Positions 1 through 5,091 of a stretch of DNA of 9,638 nucleotides are shown here, piece after piece; position 1 is the stretch's first letter, and every line of letters starts with the position of its first letter. The DNA lies in NCBI GenBank assembly GCA_947459455.1, contig CANHEC010000043.1:1-9638 (forward strand), in the 5' to 3' direction. A program made the position numbers and the translations under genes. The DNA comes from Chitinophagaceae bacterium. GTDB taxonomy: Bacteria > Bacteroidota > Bacteroidia > Chitinophagales > Chitinophagaceae. The notes beneath the pieces are model-generated. The model was given only the letters and a program-made list of their open reading frames with translations. It made no database searches and was not told the origin of the DNA.

Positions 1-454
1 AGAATAGCACCTGGAAGATGGAGTTGAATGCCACCAACCCGGCGGCATACAGTCGGTCGCCACCTGACAGGTCGTTCCACACAATCACCATGGCTATGCA
101 GCGGGCTATGCCGATGAGGATGAGGCCGGTCATATAGGCTGGTTCATCTCGCAAAAACAAGACGGCCAGGGCAAACATCAGCAGCGGCCCCACCACCCAG
201 TTTTGCAGCAGGCTCAGGCCCAGTATGCGCTTGTGTCTGAAAACCTGTGGCAGTTCTTCATATTTCACTTTGGCCAGTGGGGGATACATCATCAGTACCA
301 GGCCAATAGCGATGGGCAGGTTGGTACTGCCCCGCTGAAATTGCTGAATGAACGCTTCGACACCGGGAAAGAAATGACCAAGCGCCACGCCCAGCGCCAT
401 GGCGGCAAAAATCCAGGCAGTCAGGTAGCGGTCGAGAAAGGAGAGACGCTTCAT
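1..454 (-). CDS. acr3: ACR3-family arsenite efflux permease (partial, C-terminus outside window)
   Basis: Inner-membrane permease that exports As(III), and in some members Sb(III), using the proton motive force. The first 151 residues are present; the family is usually about 350-400 residues, so more than half lies beyond the left edge. The start is the ATG at 454, giving MKRLSFLDRYLTAWIF. Hydrophobic stretches occur near residues 12-29, 45-60, 78-102 and 107-125. The diagnostic ACR3 segment GIARCIAMVIVWNDLSGGD (about 115-133) contains Cys119, matching the conserved fourth-helix cysteine needed for As(III) transport in characterised ACR3 proteins. It is followed by the typical AAGLVAFNSIFQVLF. 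The gene begins 27 nt after the arsM stop, so it is very likely co-transcribed with arsR-arsM. No Shine-Dalgarno is visible, as is usual in Bacteroidota. The family call is firm; an ArsB-type permease is excluded by the motif. Confidence 0.93.
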   Translation of the reverse strand, partial: MKRLSFLDRYLTAWIFAAMALGVALGHFFPGVEAFIQQFQRGSTNLPIAIGLVLMMYPPLAKVKYEELPQVFRHKRILGLSLLQNWVVGPLLMFALAVLFLRDEPAYMTGLILIGIARCIAMVIVWNDLSGGDRLYAAGLVAFNSIFQVLF

Positions 455-481
455 AGATAGCTTTGGAAAACTGAAAAGAGA

Positions 482-1330
482 TTAGCAACAGCCGCTGCCC
501 GGCTGGCAGGCGGTAGCTGGTTTTTCGGCATACACCGTAATGCTGAGGATGCGGGTATTGCTGGCTTTGTATTGTGCTATTTCGGCTTCGCTCAGGTAGT
601 TTTGCAGCAGCTCGTCGGGTATTACAATGGCTTTTTCTTTTTGCAGGGTCAGCTGGCTGAAGCCGGCCTGCGTAATAGCTTGCAGGTAGTCACTTTTTTG
701 GATGGCACCACTCACGCAGCCAGCATACAGTTCGGCTACTTCTTTCCATCGGCCGGGCAGTTCGCCTTCCAGCACGATGTCGCTGATGCTGAAATGCCCG
801 CCCGGCTTTAGTACCCGAAAGATTTCGGCAAACACGGCTGGTTTGTTGGGCACCAGGTTCAGTACGCAGTTGCTCAGCACCACATCGGCACGGCCGGCAC
901 TCAGCGGTAGCTGTTCTATATCGCCCAGCCGAAACTCTACATTGTTGTAGCCTAGTTTATCGGCGTTTTGACGGGCTTTTGCTACCATGGCTTCGCTAAA
1001 ATCCACACCTATCACCTTGCCTTCGGCGCCTACATGGCGGCGGGCTACAAAGGCATCGTTGCCGGCACCACTACCCAGGTCTACTACAGTGTAGCCAGGC
1101 TGCAGCCGGGCAAATGCCGTGGGAATGCCACAGCCCAGGCCCAGATCGGCATCGGCGTGGTAGCCATCCAGTTGGGTGTAGTCGTCGGCCATGATGTTGT
1201 ATACTTCATCGCCACCACAGCAACTGGTGGCACCGCAGCAGCTGGCGGCATTGTAAGCTTTGTCCTGCTCGGCTATCTGGCTGTATTTTTCTTTTACCAG
1301 TGCCTTCAGTTCGTCGTGAGTAGTGCTCAT
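482..1330 (-). CDS. arsM: Arsenite S-adenosylmethionine methyltransferase
   Basis: Cytoplasmic enzyme that transfers methyl groups from S-adenosylmethionine to As(III), giving methylated arsenicals. It is 282 residues long from the ATG at 1330. An in-frame upstream ATG at 1369 would add 13 residues, but MSTTHDELKALVKEKY is the usual N-terminus, and an A-rich stretch precedes the 1330 codon. SAM motif I is VDLGSGAGND (83-92). The acidic residue after strand 2 is in GVDFSE (108-113). LKPGGHFSISD (174-184) is the post-motif region. Cysteines match the ArsM pattern: SCCGATSCCGG (30-40), GLGCGIP with Cys67, and AGCVSGAIQ with Cys205; there is also SNCVLN with Cys155. In characterised ArsM enzymes the equivalents of Cys67, Cys155 and Cys205 take part in As(III) binding and catalysis; that mapping is by analogy. 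The protein ends in a vicinal Cys281-Cys282 pair. The gene lies 51 nt downstream of arsR and 27 nt upstream of acr3. Confidence 0.95.
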   Translation of the reverse strand: MSTTHDELKALVKEKYSQIAEQDKAYNAASCCGATSCCGGDEVYNIMADDYTQLDGYHADADLGLGCGIPTAFARLQPGYTVVDLGSGAGNDAFVARRHVGAEGKVIGVDFSEAMVAKARQNADKLGYNNVEFRLGDIEQLPLSAGRADVVLSNCVLNLVPNKPAVFAEIFRVLKPGGHFSISDIVLEGELPGRWKEVAELYAGCVSGAIQKSDYLQAITQAGFSQLTLQKEKAIVIPDELLQNYLSEAEIAQYKASNTRILSITVYAEKPATACQPGSGCC

Positions 1331-1381
1331 GGTAGTTGTTTTTTTAAAAGGAGTGATCAAATAGCGCATACAAGCTGCTCG

Positions 1382-1717
1382 TCAGCAGCAGCGCTGTTGG
1401 TCTTTCACCTGCAGGTTGTCGAAAAGACTATTGAATTCGTGCTTGAATTTTTCAAAGGCCTTCCAGTTGATGCAATAGCAGCTGCGGGGGCCATCAATGG
1501 TGCCATTGATGAGTCCGGCAGCTTTGAGGGCGGTGAGGTGCTGGCTCACGGTGCTTTGCGCCAGTGGCAGTACCTCCACTATCTGGCCGCATACACATTC
1601 GTCTTTGCCGGCCAATACCTTCAAAATGGCCACCCGGGCGGGGTGGGCCAGTGCCTTGGCAAAGGCCGCCAGGTCTTGTTCTTTTTTGGAGAAAGCCTCC
1701 GTTTTTGCAATGGCCAT
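1382..1717 (-). CDS. arsR: ArsR/SmtB-family arsenic-responsive repressor
   Basis: Dimeric winged-helix repressor expected to shut off the ars operon until As(III) binds its cysteines. It has 111 residues from the ATG at 1717, a normal length. The sensor motif DECVCGQIVEVLPLAQS (39-55) carries Cys41 and Cys43. The DNA-recognition helix is in AQSTVSQHLTALKAAGLI (53-70). The wing region is NGTIDGPRSCYCINW (71-85), with Cys80 and Cys82. The protein ends QQRCC, adding a vicinal Cys110-Cys111 pair. In E. coli ArsR the metalloid site is at the start of the recognition helix (ELCVCDLC). This protein keeps two of those cysteines and has extra pairs, so the actual site is uncertain. It is first in the operon arsR-arsM-acr3. 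Two matching inverted repeats lie upstream, one of them ending one base before the start codon, which fits autoregulation. No Shine-Dalgarno is seen. Confidence 0.95.
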   Translation of the reverse strand: MAIAKTEAFSKKEQDLAAFAKALAHPARVAILKVLAGKDECVCGQIVEVLPLAQSTVSQHLTALKAAGLINGTIDGPRSCYCINWKAFEKFKHEFNSLFDNLQVKDQQRCC

Positions 1718-1718
1718 A

Positions 1719-1734
1719 ATCGTATTTGTACGAT
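1719..1734. promoter_or_regulatory. ars operator O1, inverted repeat ATCGTA-N4-TACGAT
   Basis: A perfect 6-bp inverted repeat, ATCGTA, spacer TTTG on the plus strand, TACGAT, ends one base upstream of the arsR start codon. The same half-sites and the same 4-nt spacing occur again at 1773-1794. This repetition, next to a metalloregulator gene, supports an ArsR binding site. If transcription starts from the promoter at 1780-1810, O1 lies in the mRNA leader. It would then act as a roadblock, or as a small RNA stem (CAAA loop) against the start codon. Confidence 0.7.
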
Positions 1735-1772
1735 GATTAGGGGAAAAATAAAAGCGACCTGTGTATCGCTAA

Positions 1773-1794
1773 TTCATCGTAAAAGTACGATGAA
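1773..1794. promoter_or_regulatory. ars operator O2, extended 9-bp inverted repeat
   Basis: TTCATCGTA, a 4-nt spacer (AAAG) and TACGATGAA form a perfect 9-bp inverted repeat whose core is identical to O1 (ATCGTA-N4-TACGAT). The centres of the two sites are 57 bp apart. The candidate -7 box of the arsR promoter (1780-1787) lies in the middle of this repeat, so a bound ArsR dimer would block RNA polymerase directly. It is 127 bp from the start of the divergent fucosidase gene, so an effect on that gene is possible but unsupported. Confidence 0.75.
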
Positions 1795-1810
1795 GTTCGA
1801 AGTGGCCAAA
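1780..1810 (-). promoter_or_regulatory. Bacteroidota-type promoter of arsR-arsM-acr3
   Basis: Read on the minus strand, TTTG (plus 1810-1807) is followed by a 19-nt spacer and TACTTTTA (plus 1787-1780). The Bacteroidota housekeeping consensus is TTTG at -33 and TAnnTTTG at -7 with about 17-23 nt between them, so only the last base of the -7 box deviates. Transcription would start near 1773, giving a leader of roughly 55 nt before arsR. The overlap of the -7 box with operator O2 strengthens the call. Confidence 0.55.
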
Positions 1811-1921
1811 TTTTTTGAAAAAGGCGGGGCAGCTGCGATGCAACTGCCAACCTGTGTTTGGCCTATTTTTAAGCGCTGACAAGCGGCCAGCATGCCGCTA
1901 CCTACCAGCCAAGTAAACCTT

Positions 1922-3334
1922 ATGAAGCTATTCAGACTATTGAGCGGCTGCCTGCTATTGCTGGCAACCTGGGCACAAGGCCAACCGGTACCTACACCGG
2001 CCCAACAAGCCTGGCACCAACAGGAGTTTTACCTGTTCATGCATTTTGGTCCCAACACCTTTACCGGCAAGGAGTGGGGCCACGGCGATGAGAAGACGGA
2101 AGTATTCAACCCCTCTGCGCTGGATACCGACCAATGGTGCCGCGTAGCCAAGGCCGCTGGTGCCCGGGGCATCATCATCACGGCCAAGCACCACGATGGT
2201 TTTTGCCTGTGGCCGAGTGCGTACAGCACCCATACCGTACGCGAAAGCAAATGGCGCAATGGCCAGGGCGATGTGCTGAAAGAGCTATCGGCCAGCTGCC
2301 GCAAATGGGGCCTGAAGTTTGGTGTGTACCTGAGCCCTTGGGATCGCAACCACCCCAGCTATGGCACCCCGGCCTACAACGATGTGTATGCGAACACCCT
2401 GCAGGAAATTTTTCAGCGATATGGCCCTATTTGGGAACTGTGGTGGGATGGCGCCAATGGCGAAGGACCGAACGGCAAGAAGCAGGTGTACGATTTTCCA
2501 AGGTTTGAGAAGCTGGTGCGGAAGCTGTCACCGCAAACGGTCATCTTCAGCGACATTGGGCCCGACACCCGCTGGGTGGGCAATGAAAGCGGCATAGCTG
2601 GTACTACCAACTGGAACACGCTGGACACGGCCGGTTTTAAGCGGGGCGAAGGCGGCCCGCCCGTTGATACACTCAATAGCGGCAACCGCTATGGCCGCCA
2701 CTGGATACCGGCTGAGTGCGATGTGAGCATACGGCCGGGTTGGTTTTACCACGCCGAAGAAGATGCCAAAGTAAAGAGTGGCGAAACCCTGTTTCAGCTG
2801 TACCTGAAGAGTGTGGGCCGCGGCGCTAACCTGCTGCTGAACGTGCCGCCCGATACGCGGGGGCTGATTCACGAAAACGATTCGGCCGCACTGGTGCGCT
2901 TTGCACAGCTGCGCCAGCTGCTGGCGCCCAATAAGCAGCTGAAGGCGAAAGCCACGGTGCTGCAGCATAACGTAAAAAAGCCGGCACCAACACTGCTGGA
3001 TAAGGACCTGGCGACGGCCGTGTCATTGATTTTGCCAAACCTGAGCAGTGCAGCGCTGGAGTTTGAATCGCCCACACGCCTGAACTGCGTGGTGCTGGCC
3101 GAAGACCTGCGTAAAGGGCAGTCGGTAGCCGGCTTCACCATTAAGCTGTACGACAGCAAGGGCCAACTATTACGCACAGTAGCGGGCACTACCATCGGGC
3201 AAAAGCGCATCGTAAGCTTTGAAACAACCACCGCCAGCCGGTTGGTGCTGGAGCTGACGGCCAGCGAGCAGCGGCCAATAAAGCTGGCCACCCTGCAAGC
3301 TTACCTGCTGCCGGAAGACATGATTGAAAAATGA
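1922..3334 (+). CDS. Secreted GH29 alpha-L-fucosidase
   Basis: Retaining glycoside hydrolase that removes terminal alpha-L-fucose from glycans. It has 470 residues from the ATG at 1922. An earlier in-frame ATG at 1892 would put ten polar residues before the signal peptide and is less likely. Residues 1-21 (MKLFRLLSGCLLLLATWAQG then Q) look like a signal peptide, so the enzyme should act in the periplasm or outside. The catalytic barrel spans about 28-345: FMHFGPNTFTGKEWG (39-53), AKHHDGFCLWPSAYS (88-102), the probable nucleophile Asp176 in WELWWDGANGEG, and WIPAECDVSIRPGWFYH (261-277). Glu222 in WVGNESG lies 46 residues after Asp176, as the acid/base does in GH29 subfamily B enzymes, suggesting alpha-1,3/1,4 specificity by analogy. 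Residues about 350-465 form a C-terminal beta-sandwich-like region. No SusC/D or other glycan genes flank it, so it looks like a stand-alone gene divergent from the ars operon. Confidence 0.93.
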   Translation: MKLFRLLSGCLLLLATWAQGQPVPTPAQQAWHQQEFYLFMHFGPNTFTGKEWGHGDEKTEVFNPSALDTDQWCRVAKAAGARGIIITAKHHDGFCLWPSAYSTHTVRESKWRNGQGDVLKELSASCRKWGLKFGVYLSPWDRNHPSYGTPAYNDVYANTLQEIFQRYGPIWELWWDGANGEGPNGKKQVYDFPRFEKLVRKLSPQTVIFSDIGPDTRWVGNESGIAGTTNWNTLDTAGFKRGEGGPPVDTLNSGNRYGRHWIPAECDVSIRPGWFYHAEEDAKVKSGETLFQLYLKSVGRGANLLLNVPPDTRGLIHENDSAALVRFAQLRQLLAPNKQLKAKATVLQHNVKKPAPTLLDKDLATAVSLILPNLSSAALEFESPTRLNCVVLAEDLRKGQSVAGFTIKLYDSKGQLLRTVAGTTIGQKRIVSFETTTASRLVLELTASEQRPIKLATLQAYLLPEDMIEK

Positions 3335-3430
3335 AGATTTGAGTTTTGAAATCTTTATTTGAAACTCGAGAGAGCAGGAGAAACGAATTGGTGTGGTCGG
3401 CCGAGTGCCGTTTTGAATAGACCAGAAATG

Positions 3431-3462
3431 AAAGGCGCCGCTGCATATGCAGCGGCGCCTTT
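3431..3462. terminator. Perfect 32-bp palindrome, likely bidirectional terminator
   Basis: Every base from 3431 to 3462 pairs about the centre at 3446.5. AAAGGCGCCGCTGCAT is followed directly by its exact reverse complement, ending in GCGCCTTT. It lies in the 187-bp gap between two convergent genes, 97 bp after the fucosidase stop and 60 bp after the stop of the minus-strand AIM24-family gene. The GC-rich stem with A/T flanks can act on both transcripts, although the T tract is short and interrupted (TTTGTTT on plus). The rest of this gap (3335-3521) shows nothing else I recognise. Confidence 0.75.
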
Positions 3463-3521
3463 GTTTCAGCAGCCGGCTCATTCAAATGCAAATTTTCATC
3501 TGAATCCCAATCGGCCAGGTT

Positions 3522-4316
3522 TTATCGGCCGTCGCCATCCAGCAGGTTGCCCAGGCCGCCCAGGATGCTGCCTTCTTCTTTGCGTTGGTAGGTGCCGTAG
3601 GCCAGTATGCGGCTGGCCAGGCGGCTTACCGGCAGGGTTTGAATCCATACTTTGCCGGGGCCGCGAAGGGTGGCGAAAAACAACCCTTCGCCACCAAAAA
3701 TGCTGTTGCGAATGCCGCCCACAAACTGGATATCGAAATCGACGGTATGGGTGTAGGCTACAATGCAGCCGGTATCGATGCGCAGCAACTCGCCGGGCTG
3801 CAGGGTACGCTCAAAAACGTGGCCGCCGGCATGCACAAAGGCCATGCCATCGCCTTCGAGTTTTTGCATGATGAAGCCCTCGCCACCAAACAGGCCGCTG
3901 CCCAGCTTGCGCTGAAATTCGATGCCAACGCTGACGCCACGGGCGGCGCACAAAAAGGCATCTTTCTGGCATACCACGTAGTGGCCCAACTCACTCAAAT
4001 CAAGTGGAATGATCTTGCCCGGATAGGGCGATGCAAAAGCAACCCGCTTTTTGCCCTGGCCTACGTTGGTAAAGGCCGTCATGAAGAGGCTTTCGCCAGT
4101 CAGCAGTCGCTTGCCGGCACTGAATAGTTTATCGAGCAGGCCGCCACCACCGCTGCGGCTACCATCGCCAAAAATGGTTTGCATCTGAATGCCGTCGTCC
4201 ATCATCATAAAGGCGCCGGCTTCGGCAATGGCGGTTTCGCCGGGGTCCAGTTCTACGTCTACATACTGCATTTCTTCGCCATAAATGCGGTAGTCTATTT
4301 CGTGTGCTACGGGCAT
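3522..4316 (-). CDS. AIM24 / TIGR00266-family protein of unknown role
   Basis: 264 residues from the ATG at 4316, giving MPVAHEIDYRIYGEEMQYVDV. The open frame continues upstream to 4466, but that stretch crosses a terminator hairpin and reads like non-coding sequence. The family (AIM24, named after a yeast mitochondrial-biogenesis protein) is a trimeric-looking beta-rich fold with no established reaction in bacteria. Characteristic features are AEAGAFMMMDDGIQMQT (31-47), a Gly-rich loop SRSGGGGLLDKLFSAGKRLL (53-72), and two related turns: GSGLFGGEGFIMQKLEG (139-155) and SIFGGEGLFFATLRGPGKVW (205-224). It ends with LASRILAYGTYQRKEEGSI and a short Gly-rich tail. There is no signal peptide or membrane helix, so it should be cytosolic or peripheral. 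Its neighbours do not suggest a function. It has its own candidate promoter and a shared palindromic terminator, so it appears monocistronic. The family call is strong; the function is unknown. Confidence 0.9.
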   Translation of the reverse strand: MPVAHEIDYRIYGEEMQYVDVELDPGETAIAEAGAFMMMDDGIQMQTIFGDGSRSGGGGLLDKLFSAGKRLLTGESLFMTAFTNVGQGKKRVAFASPYPGKIIPLDLSELGHYVVCQKDAFLCAARGVSVGIEFQRKLGSGLFGGEGFIMQKLEGDGMAFVHAGGHVFERTLQPGELLRIDTGCIVAYTHTVDFDIQFVGGIRNSIFGGEGLFFATLRGPGKVWIQTLPVSRLASRILAYGTYQRKEEGSILGGLGNLLDGDGR

Positions 4317-4334
4317 GATTGAAAGGTTTTGCTG

Positions 4335-4363
4335 CAAAGTTGCAACCGGCCGGGCCCAACAAA
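4335..4363 (-). promoter_or_regulatory. Candidate promoter of the AIM24-family gene
   Basis: On the minus strand TTTG (plus 4363-4360) is followed by a 17-nt GC-rich spacer and CAACTTTG (plus 4342-4335), close to the Bacteroidota -7 consensus TAnnTTTG with one mismatch in the first base. The box ends 18 nt before the ATG at 4316, which would leave a very short leader. The spacing is at the low end of the accepted range. Confidence 0.4.
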
Positions 4364-4431
4364 ATGAAAAAAGTAGCAACGCGGCGGGGCCTTGCTTAGC
4401 GGTGCCTGTGCGGGCCGGGTGGTAGCAAAAA

Positions 4432-4463
4432 CAAAAGCCTGCTCTCCGGAGAACAGGCTTTTG
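4432..4463 (-). terminator. Rho-independent terminator of the histone H1-like gene
   Basis: On the minus strand a near-perfect 32-nt hairpin, with 15 of 16 pairs matched, begins 20 nt after the stop codon of the Lys/Ala-rich gene. The only mismatch is 4442/4453. The stem carries AAAAGCCTG and CAGGCTTTT arms with a small CCGG turn. It is followed on that strand by TTTTGTTTTTGC, a good T-rich tail. It separates this gene from the downstream AIM24-family gene. Confidence 0.85.
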
Positions 4464-4482
4464 CAAAACTGGTCATTCGCCA

Positions 4483-4926
4483 TTAAGAAGCAGCAGGTGC
4501 TTCGGGCGCTGCTGGTGCCTCTACAGGGGCAGGAGCAGGAGCGGGTGCCGGTGCAGGGGCCGGCGCAGCTACTTTTTTAGCAGCCTTCTTTTTCGGCGCA
4601 GCCTTCTTGGCAGCCGCTTTTTTCGGTGCTGCCTTTTTAGGAGCAGCCGCCTTTTTCGGTGCCGCTTTTTTGGCAGCCGCTTTTTTGGGCGCTGCTTTTT
4701 TAGCAGCGGCTTTCTTTGGCGCCGCTTTCTTAGCTACTTTCTTCGCTGCCTTTTTGGGCGCAGCAGCTTTTTTAGGAGCCGCTTTCTTTACCGCTTTTTT
4801 GGCGGCTTTTTTGGGAGCAGCCTTCTTGGCTACTTTCTTGGCAGCCTTCTTAGGGGCAGCTTTTTTCGCTGCCTTTTTAGGAGCAGCGGCTTTCTTTTTG
4901 GGGGCTGATTTTTTAGAGGTGGCCAT
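4483..4926 (-). CDS. Lys/Ala-rich histone H1-like DNA-binding protein
   Basis: 147 residues from the ATG at 4926 (MATSKKSAPKKKAAAPKK). The frame is open to 5058, but those extra codons overlap intergenic sequence and lack the gene's composition. Residues 5-118 are almost entirely Lys, Ala and Pro in imperfect units such as KKAAPKKAA, KKAAAKKAAP and KKVAKKAAP. This resembles the C-terminal tail of eukaryotic histone H1 and bacterial H1-like proteins (chlamydial Hc2, Bordetella BpH1, Pseudomonas AlgP). Residues 121-134 are seven Ala-Pro pairs, and the end (PVEAPAAPEAPAAS) is weakly acidic. There is no globular domain, Trp, Tyr, Cys or His. The likely role is nonspecific binding and compaction of DNA, or binding of other polyanions, by a disordered basic chain; this is inferred from composition. 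It is flanked by terminators on both sides, so it is a single-gene unit. The internal repeats make copy-number change by slippage likely. Confidence 0.85.
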   Translation of the reverse strand: MATSKKSAPKKKAAAPKKAAKKAAPKKAAKKVAKKAAPKKAAKKAVKKAAPKKAAAPKKAAKKVAKKAAPKKAAAKKAAPKKAAAKKAAPKKAAAPKKAAPKKAAAKKAAPKKKAAKKVAAPAPAPAPAPAPAPVEAPAAPEAPAAS

Positions 4927-5029
4927 CTGTAAAAAATTTAGATACGTGAATTTAACTGTGAATGCCATAGGCCACGGCATGCACAGGTAAAAGTGGAAAA
5001 AATGTATATAGCCCCTTACGTTATGGCAT
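4927..5029 (-). promoter_or_regulatory. Upstream region of the histone-like gene, no clear promoter box
   Basis: About 100 bp between the RND-operon terminator and the histone-like ATG must contain this gene's promoter. No good TTTG / TAnnTTTG pair is found; TACATTTT on the minus strand (plus 5000-5007) is the closest -7-like sequence and has no matching -33 box. The motif ATGCCAT (4962-4968) and its inverse ATGGCAT (5023-5029) occur about 55 bp apart. A 5-bp ATGCC/GGCAT inverted repeat lies at 4962-4980. These may be chance. An A/T-rich stretch directly precedes the start codon. Confidence 0.3.
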
Positions 5030-5068
5030 ATAAAAAAAGATGGTCGGGTATCGACCATCTTTTTTTAT
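5030..5068. terminator. Strong terminator of the RND efflux operon
   Basis: A perfect 17-bp stem (5030-5046 with 5052-5068) encloses a 5-nt loop at 5047-5051. The inner stem is GATGGTCG/CGACCATC, and the outer part is an A tract facing a T tract. On the minus strand it starts 23 nt after the pump gene's TAA and ends in a run of seven T, the textbook rho-independent form. Because both flanks are A/T tracts it can also work on the plus strand. It insulates the histone-like gene from the pump operon. Confidence 0.9.
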
Positions 5069-5091
5069 CAGAAATCATTCAGCTGCCAGCT

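Noticed and set aside
1374..1389. 6-bp hairpin GCTGCT-CGTC-AGCAGC at the arsR stop codon
   Set aside because: It arises largely from the two terminal Cys codons, is short, and has no T tract. Not convincing as an attenuator or terminator.
1828..1848. Hairpin GCAGCTGC / GCAACTGC upstream of the fucosidase
   Set aside because: About nine pairs with one mismatch and a 3-nt loop, but no T tract, no duplicate elsewhere in the window and no known motif. Likely chance.
968..1879. Plus-strand open frame of 303 codons across arsM and arsR
   Set aside because: It covers the opposite strand of two well-supported genes and both ars operators, and encodes no recognisable domain.
1922..1951. Lipobox-like LSGC at residues 7-10 of the fucosidase
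   Set aside because: The cysteine precedes the hydrophobic core (LLLLATW), not follows it, so a lipoprotein signal is unlikely. A signal peptidase I site after residue 20 fits better.
3585..4127. Plus-strand frame of 180 codons within the AIM24-family gene
   Set aside because: Shadow of a gene with clear family motifs on the other strand.
4317..4466. N-terminal extension of the AIM24-family gene by 50 codons
   Set aside because: It would begin inside or beyond the terminator at 4432-4463 and lies over the candidate promoter. The family N-terminus fits the ATG at 4316.
4483..4926. CRISPR-like or satellite repeat array
   Set aside because: The repetition follows a 3-base codon rhythm of Lys/Ala/Pro, has no regular repeat-spacer structure, and is explained by the protein's low complexity.
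4607..4990. Plus-strand frame encoding FFGAAFLGAAA-type hydrophobic repeats
   Set aside because: It is the reverse complement of the Lys/Ala codons of the histone-like gene. The hydrophobic repeat is an artefact of complementing AAA/AAG codons.
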